A DNA stretch of 64,000 nucleotides, taken from contig JAQFVV010012509.1 in assembly GCA_028023455.1 (NCBI GenBank), positions 64,001 to 128,000 of the forward strand. Direction: 5' to 3'. Positions 35,476 to 49,747 of this stretch are shown here, one piece after another. The first letter of the stretch is position 1; each line of letters starts with the position of its first letter. Both the position numbers and the translations under genes were made by a program. This DNA is from Epiperipatus broadwayi (Eukaryota > Onychophora > Udeonychophora > Euonychophora > Peripatidae). A model generated the notes under the pieces. It worked only from the letters and a program-made list of their open reading frames with translations, searched no databases and was not told the DNA's origin.

Positions 35476-37914
35476 GTAATTTGTGTCTTTAAAATATAAC
35501 TATTTTCTCCCTAGGAATATGTACATAATTAAAATAGTTTGGTTATTTTTGTAGATATATATGCATGCATATACCTATTGACATTGATATGATTTTTGTT
35601 TAGACTGTTACATTTTGGCAGCCATTGTAAAATTTTACACACATAAATATAAAGAAGTCAATTAAGAGCCCCTGCATTCCATTACAATATATATAGATGA
35701 TATCATATACTTGAATTCCTTTTTCTGATTCTATTTATTTTGCTGAAATATGGACTAACATATTCCCAAGCTTAATATTCCTTGGCCACAAGAAAATAAC
35801 AAATCAATCCTTCAACCCTTTAAACATCAAAATCATTTGTGAAGAGCATGATAAATGAACAAAAAATACTAAAAAGGATTCAAAAATCTATTAATCAAAA
35901 TACCAACAGCATCCAGATAAGTATGAATTAGAATTCTTGTTATGTAAGCATGATTTCTCTAAAGGAATTGCTGTTAACTAGTAGTTAATTGTCTAAAAGC
36001 TATGAATATGTTATATAGTATTGATTTTAAGCCAATAAACATCACATGAGTGGCAATACGTAAAGAGAGTTTTGCCTGTTTTAATATAGCATTGGAAAGA
36101 ATCCTTAGCTAAGTCACATGATGATATAAATTAATTAAATTCTTCAGGATGTTAAAGTTCTATTAGATGGTTTAAATATATTGTAATGATGTGAAAGGAA
36201 AGCTTATGAAAAATAATGATGTTCATAAATGATTAATCTCTTTTGGATATCAACTTTACTACAATAAAATCAAAATTATATTAAGTGTGTGCATGCACAC
36301 ATGCTATGAAATAATAATTTTTAATCTGACACACGTATTTCTTACAATTTATTTTCTGTAGAGAAAACTAATGTGTAAACTTGAACACACATCTATACTC
36401 ATTACAATATATCTATAGAACTAACATCTTCCGTTTATTATAACATGGCCATGATATTTAATAACAACTTTATCATTTACATATACAGAAGAAATACACT
36501 TGAAAAGAAGGAGCTAAAATTATATTTTTTTAATAATGAAATATTTAATTAATAACAAGGCTGATTAAATTATAATAAATACAATAATTTAATCAATATA
36601 TTTTGATTTAAAAATAAGTAGCATTATGCTTTAAAAAGTTAATCAAAATGTATTTCTTGATGCACAATGTTTTCTAAAGTATTAGCTTAAATGACTCTGG
36701 CTTTTTAAAATATATAAATCAACAAAATATATATAGAGTACTAAATTAATTTTATTTCAGTATGCAACAGAAAAAATTTCTTAATTTAACACATGAATTA
36801 AAATTATATTTTAAAAAATATAATTGTGATAAAAAGTTAAAAATATAAAATTATTAAAAGTATAATTTAGAATGCATAAATTAAATAAACAAATAGAATA
36901 TAAAAAAAAACAATAGAAATGTTTTTATCTTACCTGGGTATATTTACTTTGACATCTTAATATGTAAGTTTTCATTATTTAAACTTAACAAGAGTTTTCC
37001 TTGCATAGAAATTCTAATACTACTTTGTGATAAATTCCTTGGTTTAATTCCACAGACTTCTTTATTCTTTAGGAGAAGTCAGTTCTTGCAGTTTGTATTG
37101 ACTTTAAGTGTATATGTATGTGGAGTTCACATAATTGCATTTAGGTAATACAAAAACTACAACTTCTATAAGCTTTAAAAATGTTGAATCTTAAGTAGTT
37201 TTCTTTAATCTGGAGATATAATTGTTAGTGGGCGTTGTCTGGTTTATAATTGATACTTTTGATAAAGTATTCATGCAGTTTCTAATTTCTACTCAAGATG
37301 AGATTCATAGTTTCCCTTGTCAAAGATTTCTTATCCAGAAATTTTATAGAAAGATAGGTAAAAGTAATAATTAGGCTCAACCAATGTGATCTGCTGTCTA
37401 TTGCTAATTATATTCTAATGAATCAATATATATTTAAACTGATACAAAAAGTACATTCTAGCTTGCAAGAGTTTTTTTATAGCCTGTAATTCAATTTTTA
37501 AAAAACTCTTTCAAAACTAAAAATAATTAATTATCTGTTATTAAACCAACAAAACAATATCTGTAATCAAATAAACTCAGAAAATTTGGTAAACAATATT
37601 AATTTTCAAAACAAACAAATTTTTCTTTTAAAAACAAATTATTGAAAATTGTTTATAGGCAAAAAATAATGCTTCAAATGCATTGCTTTAAAATAAACAA
37701 GACAATTACAATAATTAAGAAAATATGTTTTTAAAATTGACATCACAAAATCTAATAGTGAATTTTAAAATCAAAGGAAGAAAACAACTTATTTACTTCT
37801 TTTAACATTTAAAAGAAAAATTAATGAAAACAGTAAATTTCTGTAACCTAACAAAGTAATTTTACCTGAGTTTATAAGATAGTTTAGTCCGGATATTATC
37901 TTATAGAATCAATT
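35476..37914. other. AT-rich intron
   Basis: Non-coding apart from the mini hammerhead-element relic at 36,031-36,085. Very AT-rich between 36,480 and 36,930. No other element recognised. Confidence 0.45.
36031..36085. mobile_element. Mini-insertion with only the ends of the hammerhead element
   Basis: GCCAATAAACATCACATGA, the reverse complement of the end seen at about 3,700-3,718, is joined directly to GTGGCAATACGTAAAGAGAG and GTTTTGCCTGTTTTAA, the opposite end. The whole ribozyme-bearing interior is missing. TTTTAA occurs on both sides. Confidence 0.55.
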
Positions 37915-37929
37915 CAAGATTATCAATCA

Positions 37930-39930
37930 ATCATTCAATAGTATTCTGTCCAATAGACAGGTACAGAGAGTAGTCACAACATCAATTTTTCCATTTCATT
38001 TTCTTTCTTGCCCATTTCTTCAATTCCACATATGTCCTCCCAACTCTTATATCATCCAATATTGTCAATCTTTTCTGTCCTCTCTTTTTATTTCCACTCA
38101 CCATTCCCTCCAAAACATCTTTCATTAAACTATAATCTCTTCTTAATATATGCCCAATCCAGTTTGGCTTTCTCTCTCTGATATTCTCAATCAATCTTTT
38201 CCTCATTTACTCTTTTAAAACTTCTTCATTTGTTATTTTACTCATCCAACTGATTTTTTCCATTTTTCTCCATGTCCACATCTCAAAGACTTCCAATCGT
38301 TTCTTAATTCTATTACACAAGGTCCATGTCTCACAACCATACATTCATACACTCCACACATAACAATTAATCGATCTCTTCCTTAATTCTCTTTCCAAAG
38401 GTCTACAAAATATCTTCTTTCTCTTCACAAACATCTCCTTTGCCAATGCCTTTCTTCTTTTAACTTCATCTTCACTTCTTCCATCCCCACTCTACCAAAT
38501 AGCCAAATATCTAAATCCCTTCACCTGTTGAACCATGTCATCATGGATTCCAATTTGCAACCTTTTTGCATCTCTCCCTATCCATAAACACTTAGTCTTT
38601 TCAATATTAATCTTCATTCCATATGGCATACATCCTTCTTCCAATTTATTCAACATATTCTGAAGACCCTTTTCCTCCTCAACAATAAAAGCCATATCAT
38701 CTGCAAATCTTATACAGTTTATTACTCTCCCTCCAACATTTCCTCCTCCACAGTCCAAATAATTATTTAGCATGTCTTTTAAATAAATATTAAATAGAAA
38801 AGGTGACATACTACATCTTTGCCTAACTCCACTTTCTATATTCACTTCATCAGTCACATTACTCCCAAATCTAACTCTTATCCTTTGACCATTATACTTA
38901 GTCTAAATCAATTGTCTTTCTTTCCAATATACTCCTTTATCTCTTAAGATGGACATCAGTTTATTCCAGACTACTCTATCAAATGCCTTTTCTAAATCCA
39001 CAAAGCATATACCAGTTCCTTTATCCTTTTCAATATATCTTTCCGAAATTATCCTAACAATACCAATAGCATCTCTTGTGCTTTTCTCTTTCCAAGAACC
39101 AAACTGCTCTTCACCAATATAATAATCTACCTTCCCATAAATCCTTTGAGTTAAAATCCTCAATAAAACTTTAGAAGCATGAGACAACAAACTTATTGTT
39201 CTAAACTCTTCACATTTAACAGCTTTCTTCTTTTTAGCAATTGGAATCATTATAGTTCTTAAAAAGTCTTTAGGCCAAACTCCTTTATTATATATCAAAT
39301 TGCAAAGTCCAACTATTTTCTTCATAGTAAATTCTCACATTTCTCTCAAAAATTCTGTAGGTATTGCATCAAATCCAACAGACTTACCATTCTTCATTTG
39401 TGCGATTACCTTTCTTACTTCATTTGGCAATATGTCCATACTTCTGTCATCTATTTCAACATCTCCTTCATTTTCAAGTTCATAATTAATTAAATTATTT
39501 CCTCTACTAAACAGACACTGAAAATATTCTTCCCATCTTTTAATATAACATTACTATCAGTTAACCTCCTTCCATTCTTATCTGCAAGCTCATTTGCTAC
39601 TCATGTCTTTTTCTCCCAAATGATACTTTGTATTCTATCAAATACCAGATCATATCTTCTCACCTGTTGAAGTCTTTATATCCCTTTACATTCTTGTTCT
39701 AACCACTTTCCTTTTGACAAATCTGTTTTTCTCCTTAGTTCATTATTAAATTTCCTATATATCTTTTGCCCTCCCTCAGTATTTATATTTTTCCATCATT
39801 TCCGCACTTCCATCTTTTCCAACGCATCTTCAGTTATCCAAGGTTGTTTAGCTTTCCTTGCATGAATAATACCTATTTCATTTTTTGCTGTTCTCAAGAA
39901 TCCTTTTTTAATTCTATTCCAAGATTATAT
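37930..39930 (-). mobile_element. Decayed LINE reverse transcriptase, second lineage
   Basis: Minus-strand frames in order: a lysine/arginine-rich leader near 39.5-39.9 kb; KRWEEYFQCLF; IAQMKNGKSVGFDAIPTEFL (39.36-39.42 kb); a fingers/palm block with FRTISLLSHASKVLLRIL and CFVDLEKAFDRVVW (motif A) at 38,903-39,325; GVRQRCSMSPFLFNIYL and INCIRFADDMAFI (motif B and catalytic ADD) at 38,492-38,857; and NWIGHILRRD near 38.1 kb. The sequence differs clearly from the RTE copies. No endonuclease domain remains. Short TGATTGA-type repeats follow the 3' end at about 37,920-37,940, typical of LINE tails. Confidence 0.8.
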
Positions 39931-42057
<2,127 letters not shown>

Positions 42058-42210
42058 TTGTCCTTCTTTATATTCTTCAAGACAAATAGCACAAGTATCA
42101 GCATTTGGATCAAAACTATATGCACTAGAAGATCGTGGAACTGCAGCTTCCTTATACCGCCGTGTTTCCATCTTCGCAATGGCATGTTTAGCAAGCTGTG
42201 TCAAAGAAGT
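42058..42210 (-). CDS. RNF43/ZNRF3-like E3 ligase, juxtamembrane and first RING exon
   Basis: A 153-bp exon (51 codons, phase 0 at both ends). It encodes TSLTQLAKHAIAKMETRRY, a variable linker, and DTCAICLEEYKEGQ. The QLA...A-KMETR-Y block just before the RING is a hallmark of RNF43/ZNRF3 and distinguishes it from goliath/RNF13 relatives. CAIC gives the first two RING cysteines. The donor is CAA|GTATGT. The acceptor may be TTATTACAG at 42,211. The frame stays open upstream (an ILNRDRSHLLQ segment) to another AG near 42,247, so the 5' boundary has two candidates. In known members the protein is a single-pass membrane ligase acting on Frizzled/LRP6; membrane and ectodomain exons are not seen. 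Confidence 0.85.
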
Positions 42211-45200
42211 CTGTAATAAATGCGAGCGATCTCTATTGAGTATCTACAATTTTTTTGAAGCTATTTCTTCATCACTAATAAATGTCAGAAGAAAATAACC
42301 TCATAATAAATGCCTAAATAAATTTATTTATAAATACTTCTTTCTTTTTAAAAAATAAAGTTTAAATAAAAAAGGATATAGATGGAATAACATGTATGTA
42401 TATATTAAATGTTTCGTTTAGAAGACAATTACTACCTTTTAAAAAGATGTAACTTTAAATCAAGAAGAGAGATAAATGCTTGCGAATTTTGATTTGAGAA
42501 GGATAGAGAAAATTATAGACAAAAAAAAAGAAGCTAGAAACAAATAATCCGATAGAATTAATTATTGATGTGTTATTATTTTGGAAGTAATAAACTGAAT
42601 TTGTATTAAAAATACTAGAACTATGTCAACAAATACAAGTAAAATTATGAGTAATTATGACAAATATGCCTCCTCCCCCACATGCTAACAAAACAACCAA
42701 ATTTAAATTACTTTATTTATTTTCAAATTCTATTATTAAAAAAAATATTAAGTAAATTTTTTAAATATGTACAAATGTATACTTAAAAATATACAAGATT
42801 TAAAAAAAAAATATTTATTATTCTATCATGACATGTTATACTACTGAAGAATACTGCTGGACAGATGAAACTGTCAATTATCTTTGGAATAATAAAATAG
42901 TATATTAATATTGTTTTACTGATCCATTTCTAAAATAATTTAACAAGTTTCATACTTTTTAATAAACTATTGTATTTTTTTGTCTTTCAGAAATGATTCC
43001 TATTTCAATATAAAATCATTAATAATCAAAAAAGCAAGTCATATATAATGTGACATTACTGTTATAAGCTTGTATTTACAAAAATGCAATACAGAGAGTG
43101 AGTGTATCAATAGCTCAAACAAACTCTTAATTAATAAGGGCAGAATGAGAAAATATTTAAAATTTCTATCCAGAACACTCCCATCTCCAGACCAACTGTT
43201 TTGGAGCTTATGGTTCATGTCAGTGGAGAGCTAGAATATTCGGACACTAGATCTAAAATATCAATCTTTCATCAAACTATAATTATATCAATAAAATATT
43301 AATTAAAACATCTATAAAAGTAAAATTCATTTTTTTTTGTTTTTAAAAATGTTTGAATCAATTGTTCTTCCACAATAAGAATTGATAAAAATGCTTAAAG
43401 ATCTCAAACTCTTTGAATTATCAACACATTGGTTTATATAAAAATCTCTAGTTTGTAAATATCTTTATGGACATTTTACTCTCAGTTTATTATACAAAAC
43501 AATAATTTTCAAAATTTAAGTGCTTTCATTTTAGACATTTTCATCTGATAATTCTGTAAATTTTTGGACTCATGTAAAAATAAATACATTTTATCCAAAT
43601 ATTCAAAAATCTTTGCTATAATTTCATGTATTAGTTCAGTTGAAGTTCTCTTAGCTAAAACATTCAACATTTATCTCATGCAAATTTACTGACAAAACAT
43701 TGAGTATTGGCCCAAAATCTATTACAAAATGTTTATAAAATATTAAAATATATAAGGACAAAATATAATAAACTCAAAATTTGTAACATGAATTGCAAGG
43801 AATAAAAGAATAAAACTAAAAATGTTTAAAATCAAACAATTGAAATAATAAGTTGATTATTCTAAATGATTATAAAATCTATTATTCCACATTAAATTTT
43901 CAAAAAATTTTTGTAAAACATAGGGAATGTTTATTTCCAATTTTTGCTTATGAGAAACATAGAATAAAACAGAAATGTCCAACTTTAGTATTTGAAGATT
44001 TATTTTAACTTAACAATGGGTGCTTGTATAATTCAGCAATGTACTGTATATCAAGATTCAGTTAGATGAAAATTATGATAAAAAATTACATTCGTTTGAC
44101 ACTTTTACAGATTAAATTTAGTTGAAAAGTATAAATAAAATAAACTATAGATTAAAATAATTTTATTCAAAAACAATTAAACATGGTAAAAAAAATAGAG
44201 CAAAACACTTCACTAAAAAATTAAAACAAAAGGTCAATGGAGAAGACAAAACTGTGTTTGTTGATAGACTTATAGAAAAATATTGAAATCAAAAACAAAA
44301 AGAAACAATAAAAAATGTACTAAAAGATAAAACAAACAATGTTGTTTTAGTTTGAAAATCACTTTCAAATTGCAAAAGATCTCTTCAATTTGTAATTTAT
44401 ATACTAAATTATTATGATTTTTTTTCTTCATTTGGAGTTAAAATGTTTGAACAAAAATTACTCTATATTTGATTCTTGTATTATTTTGCCTTTAACAAGG
44501 CTTTCAAATTATTATATATATATAAATGTATAATGCAGTTTAAAAAACTAATATAACACTTTGTCATAAATAAATCATTTAATTGCACTATATAATATTA
44601 CATCTTCCATTATGTTACTTAAAGCCACATATGATATAAAATTTATAATTAAAATAACCATATTAGTGTTACATAATATTCATGAGTAAAATAAATTCAC
44701 AATTGTTTTATGCATTTATCTCTGGTGTACACAGCTAATATTCATGTACAGTGCAGCAATGTATTCTAAGAGGTTTAGTTGCAATGTCTTTCGTTTTCTG
44801 GATTATTTGCCCATAAGCTACTATTTTTATCAATTATAATTAATGAATCATTAGTTCTTACCCCCACCAAGTTTTTAAGCAATAGATAGACAAAATATTG
44901 CCAAAAATTTTTTGCCACATATTTATTTTAAACATAAATAGTTTCACATACAAAAATAATAAATTGAAATATTCAATTAGTTCATATTTTACAAAAATTA
45001 TTTAGAGTGCATTATTTCTTATTTTTCCACACAAATTTTGCACAACTTTAAACAAATTCATTACCATAAGATGGTTTCTTTCAAAAGCAGTTGCATATGC
45101 AACTTTATAATGGACACTTCCAAAAACAAATTATTTTACTGACATGTTTTTGATAAATTTTGTTGTTTTCTTAATTCATTTTGTAATTTCTTGAATTTTT

Positions 45201-45422
45201 CCTTTTTCTAACAGTTTTTTATTGTAAGATTTATATTTGGAACCATTTTAAAACAAATTGTTTAAAAACTAAAATCAAATCCAATGCTTTCTTTATAAAA
45301 GCAAAACAAAAAATCAATTTTTAGTTTAAATTTACTTATAATGTTTTTTTGTTAATACACTTTTGTAAGAATAGTTTTAAATTCAGTTTAAATTAATAAG
45401 TTTATATAAGATATATATATAT
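42211..45422. other. AT-rich intron
   Basis: Extremely AT-rich with dense stops. I see no exon, no transposon protein and no repeat with defined ends. Confidence 0.5.
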
Positions 45423-48121
45423 TGAAACAGTAAGGTCTGCTTTGCAGATCTTCGTTTCACCTTCTCTCACCTATTTCCTACCCTCATACCTTAGTTTGAA
45501 CCCCAATCTATTGTAGTGTGTCTGCAATACGCTTATATACCGAAAATCCTGCCTAATTTTAAACCACGAGTACAATGCTCGTATTATATATATAACTCAT
45601 TCCCAAATAAATAAAAGATTATAGATTATGTATATGTTCACATAATTTTGATTTATTAAAAAGTAGGTTATATAAGTCGTAATTGCGCACACACTATGAT
45701 ATGCATTTTAAAACATATCAAAATTATAAATTGTTAAAGTTATTTTGTTTGAATCTATTTACAAATATATTACCGTCGTAATATATTTTGATTTAAAATA
45801 AAATTCATTTAGTAAATATTCGTTTAGTAAATAGATTCAAATATTGCAAGTTAAAAGTAAAATAATTTTCGTTTAATTTAATAAAAGTCATTCCAAATAT
45901 TTCTTTAAAATAAATGAGGGACAATAGTTTAATTAGTTAATATTATATAAGTTTTATCTAAAAACAGCAGATGTCCACTTAAGGTTTTTTTTAATTAATA
46001 AAAGTAATTTTTAATTAAATCTAGTTTGTAATTCGAATGTCGACAGGGAAATTAACAAAAGAAATTAATTAATGTTGAATTCCTTTAGACATTCGGATGA
46101 TTTAATTACAGCTGATAAGTCCGATATATTTTTGTAATGCTCCAGGGCAGTTCTATTGTTAAAGTCTACTATAAAAAGAAGGGTTTTTTTTTTGTTCTCC
46201 AGTTTTTTCTAATGTTTCTAAGAGAAATCATTCTGAGTTCTATTCTAATAATTTGCTAACCTTGACATGACAGAGTAGAGGCATCAAGATGGCTATGTCC
46301 CCTCGGAATAGCTGGCCGCTGCTCCAGACCATCGGAAGCTATCACATAAGGAACCCCGGAACTGCTGCTGCTGCAAAAATATGAACATTCCAGATTTTGC
46401 TGCTGAATTATAAAACCTGCCAAACATCTACCTGCAAATGCATCTCCAGAGGCAACCTAAATTAACCCAAGAGCTCTTGTGATAACTAACATGCTATAGC
46501 TATTCTAAATTGTTTTCTGATACTTCACATAACTTTATTATGTATTTCTTTTAAATATAATCAACATTTTTGCTCTCTATCCTTGGGTTAATATTTTCTA
46601 TTTATTAAGCTTTCTGTTATTTTATTATGATAATGTGTCAGAATCGTCTTTGACCGAGTGAATTATTCCCTTTGTTGAAAATAAGACGCCGCTATGAAGG
46701 CATATTTTAAATTTCTAAGTAATTTCCAATTTTATGATCTTGCAAATCACTCGTTCGAGGGCGATTCTTTTCTTTAATATATAATATAATCACATAGTTT
46801 AAAATCTACATGTTATTGATTTTAATCTAATATGAGAGTATGTGCGAGGTCAATGATTAAATGTGTCCCCTAATGCATGATTGCGTATATAAATCTATAC
46901 TTACTTTTCAAACCCGCAAGCATGCATTTTCCTATTTTAATTACCGTGTTCTACTTTAATTACAAAGTTCATCATTGACGTCGAGAATGTGCGGACCCTT
47001 TTAAATGAATTTCGGGGAATTTGATTGGGCATTTCTCTTAATCCAAGTAAAACCCATTCAGTATGTTTTATATACACTCGTCTCGTATTGCTGGTAAATG
47101 AATTGGTTGTTGAGACCGCTTTGTTTTATTTTTCCAAGGATTCTTTACACGGCTAAGGCCGTTCTCTTCGCCTTTTTGCGGTTTCCAGGCAGAGTGTGTC
47201 CCCAAATGACACACCTGGGAATTAAATGCAATCGTCACCCAGTCGCTAAGTTTCGGCTGTTCATAAAATACTTTCCTACGGGTTAGCGGCGATATGCCCT
47301 CCGTAATCATTCCGGATATTCAATATTGTTTTATTTTATATTTATTTTACAAAGCATCCGTGACTTAAACGTGTCACACCCTCCAACTTTAATAAATTCA
47401 TTATCAGCAATACTGACCTCCCAATGCAACTCTATTATTATTATTCTCAAATAAATGCTTTGATCACATTCCCACTTTGTTGCTTAGTAAGCTTTAGTCC
47501 GTGCTATTCTCGAAATCAATAAATATTTTAGAACACTTAATTTTCAAATATTTTCTTAAACTTGTATAATTACTCAAAGCACCTCGCACATGTTCCTATC
47601 TCGTCAAGCACATTATCGTAATGCTATTAGCCCGAGGAATAGAATATATCACTTTGTTTTAAAGTCTTTTTGTCAGTTGTGGGAATATAATGCCAACAAT
47701 TATTTAATACGCGTCCCTGTCTCATATAAGCAGACAGTGGCATTATATATATAATTTATATGAATAAATTTTGTGAAATTATTTAAAACTAAATTTGATC
47801 TCTTATTTTATTTGATTCCTATCACTGTCTCGGTCTATATATATATATATTTTCTGCATTTCTTTTGTAAATCCATAGACGTTAATTAGCCACCCAAACT
47901 TCTTTTAGTATAGAGTCTTTTGTTTCTCCCTGACCACCAGGCACCGGTCAAAGGTCATACTAGTAGTGGCATCAGATGCATTGTCACGTAGATGGCGCTG
48001 TGAAATTTGGGCTTTAGATTCGAACTTAGTATATCTAGAAGGCAACCCCTCCTAGAATGTTTCGTGTCTGGGGTTTGAATTCTGCAGTGTGTTAGCGAGA
48101 TAGACGATTCTGACTGTTACA
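45423..48121 (-). mobile_element. LTR-like 2.7-kb unit (copy 1)
   Basis: On plus it begins TGAAACAGTAAGG and ends CTGACTGTTACA, so on minus it reads TGTAACAGTCAG...CTGTTTCA, the same ends as the 12.8-kb copy. Regions of clear similarity include the last ~190 bp (GTGGCATCAGATGC, CTGACTGTTACA), the first ~130 bp, and internal ATGCTATAGCT and CTCAAATAAATG blocks. It is CpG-rich compared with its flanks, without long frames, and the left end sits in (TA)n. Small frames at 47.07-47.31 kb look incidental. Solo LTR is the favoured reading. Confidence 0.5.
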
Positions 48122-48279
48122 TAGTAAATTTTTTTTTCCGGGTCCATCTTACAATATATAAATAATAGAAATTAATAGCATAAAAGATGATGTGGATTTA
48201 ATGTATTTTTATTATAGTAAAAAACTAAAAGCATCCATTTTATTTTTAGTCACTCATTTATTTGTTGCAAAAAAAGAAA

Positions 48280-48380
48280 AAAAAACCTTTGAAACTATGT
48301 ATTTTATTTATTTTAGCACAGAGGATATAAAAAAAAACCTTTGAAACTATGTATTTTATTTATTTTAGCACAGAGGATAT
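48280..48380 (+). repeat. Tandem duplication, 52-bp period
   Basis: The block CCTTTGAAACTATGTATTTT...CACAGAGGATAT occurs twice (from 48,286 and from 48,338) with no difference I can see, so it is recent. Confidence 0.9.
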
Positions 48381-48441
48381 AGTTTTGAACTAATTAATAT
48401 AATTTCATATACATATTTATTTAGTGTATGGTGTCATCACA

Positions 48442-48603
48442 TTAAAATTCAACATCCATACTTCTCAACCACTCAAGAGCCAACTCCTCCAAGTGATATA
48501 GAGCAAAGAGGTCAATAGGGGCCTGGTAAATTGGCCACTCCTTGTAAATACGTAACATAGTTTGTGGTCTTCCACAAACATAGTTTGGAGAGTCTATAAA
48601 TTC
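48442..48603 (-). other. Unidentified 53-codon coding-like segment
   Basis: An open minus-strand stretch encodes EFIDSPNYVCGRPQTML, then RIYKEWPIYQAPIDLFALY, then HLEELALEWLRSMDVEF and a TAA stop. Its amino-acid composition (W, C, L/E-rich amphipathic end) looks protein-like, unlike random AT-rich frames nearby. It is preceded by an in-frame TAG next to an AG that could be an acceptor. I do not recognise the family. It may be the last part of an old transposon or a host C-terminal exon. Confidence 0.3.
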
Positions 48604-49747
48604 CTACTTGTGCAACATATAATGACATCTGCCCTGGCATGTTATGATTCTGTTAATCTTTGACCAGAGTTTTCTTGGAAGGAAGAAACTAGATACTCGG
48701 AGAATAGAATCAGCTATTAAAATGTGATTGTTTATATTGGAGTTACTTCAGTCATGTGGCTGCTGAGAATGACCAAATAGTACAGTTACAAAAAATTGGA
48801 TTAAAATCTCAAAATCCCTCTCTCCTTCCCAATATAGAAATGAAACATTTATTTCTCATTCCCTTTATATTAAATTTTTAAATTATTTAATCAAACAAAA
48901 TAAATTAATAAGTTCTTTTTCCTCTTTGTTTTTGCCAAATAACTAAAGAAGTTGCTAGCAAATTAAGGGTGGACTGAATGACTATTCAGATCATGCATTT
49001 TTTCAAAACTAAGGATTTCAATATTTTTCAAAAAATAAAATAAAATAAAATAGTTTCACAAAATGAAATTGCTGCAAAAATAAAGTTATTCATAATTTTT
49101 TTTATTACTATTATTTATATAATATATTGTAAAGTATTGACATAATATAAGTGCAATATGAAAAAAAACTCATTCAGTCTTCCATAGAAGCAGTGACAGA
49201 CTTGTCATATCTCATCTTGCTTTTAAATAATGAACTAGTCCAAATTCCTTTTTTATTGTGATCAGATTGAGTATTCATTGAAACTAACAATGTGTATATA
49301 AAGAAATAATACACAGCCAATGACAAGAACAGGCCAATAGACAATAATGCTCATTGAATCCAAATGTTTCATTTAAGTTGGAGATCTGGCAAAAAATAAT
49401 CAGCCTTTTTGAAGGTAGGGTTAAAGAACAACTGATAAACTTGAATAATAGTAGCCCGGTTCTTCATGTATGGTCGAAGGGAACTTTTGCTAACCTGAAC
49501 AGCAGTGATCATTGTCCAGATTATATCTATTTAAGCTAATGGTTAAACAATGAGAGAAGTCCAAATTTAGGACTGGAAGCTACCAGAACTAAAGACAACT
49601 CATCAAGTTGTCATAGTATAGCCTGAAGACTAACTGTACATACTCATGAAGCAGACTGTCAAGTACAACTGCCAATAATAGCAGGCGAAGTATAGCTATC
49701 TATAAGCAACAACTGTAAATTGAGGATTGGCTGTATCTGTATCCTAT

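Larger units (their letters stand above)
48122..49747. other. Intron sequence with a tandem repeat and a short ORF
   Basis: Contains a perfect 52-bp-period duplication (48,280-48,380) and a minus-strand open stretch (48,442-48,603), both listed separately. The remainder, including 49,160-49,745, is unassigned. Confidence 0.45.

Noticed and set aside
47068-47310. Opposed 62- and 80-codon frames as a gene
   Set aside because: They lie inside the LTR-like repeat, overlap each other on opposite strands, and show no family motif or splice context.
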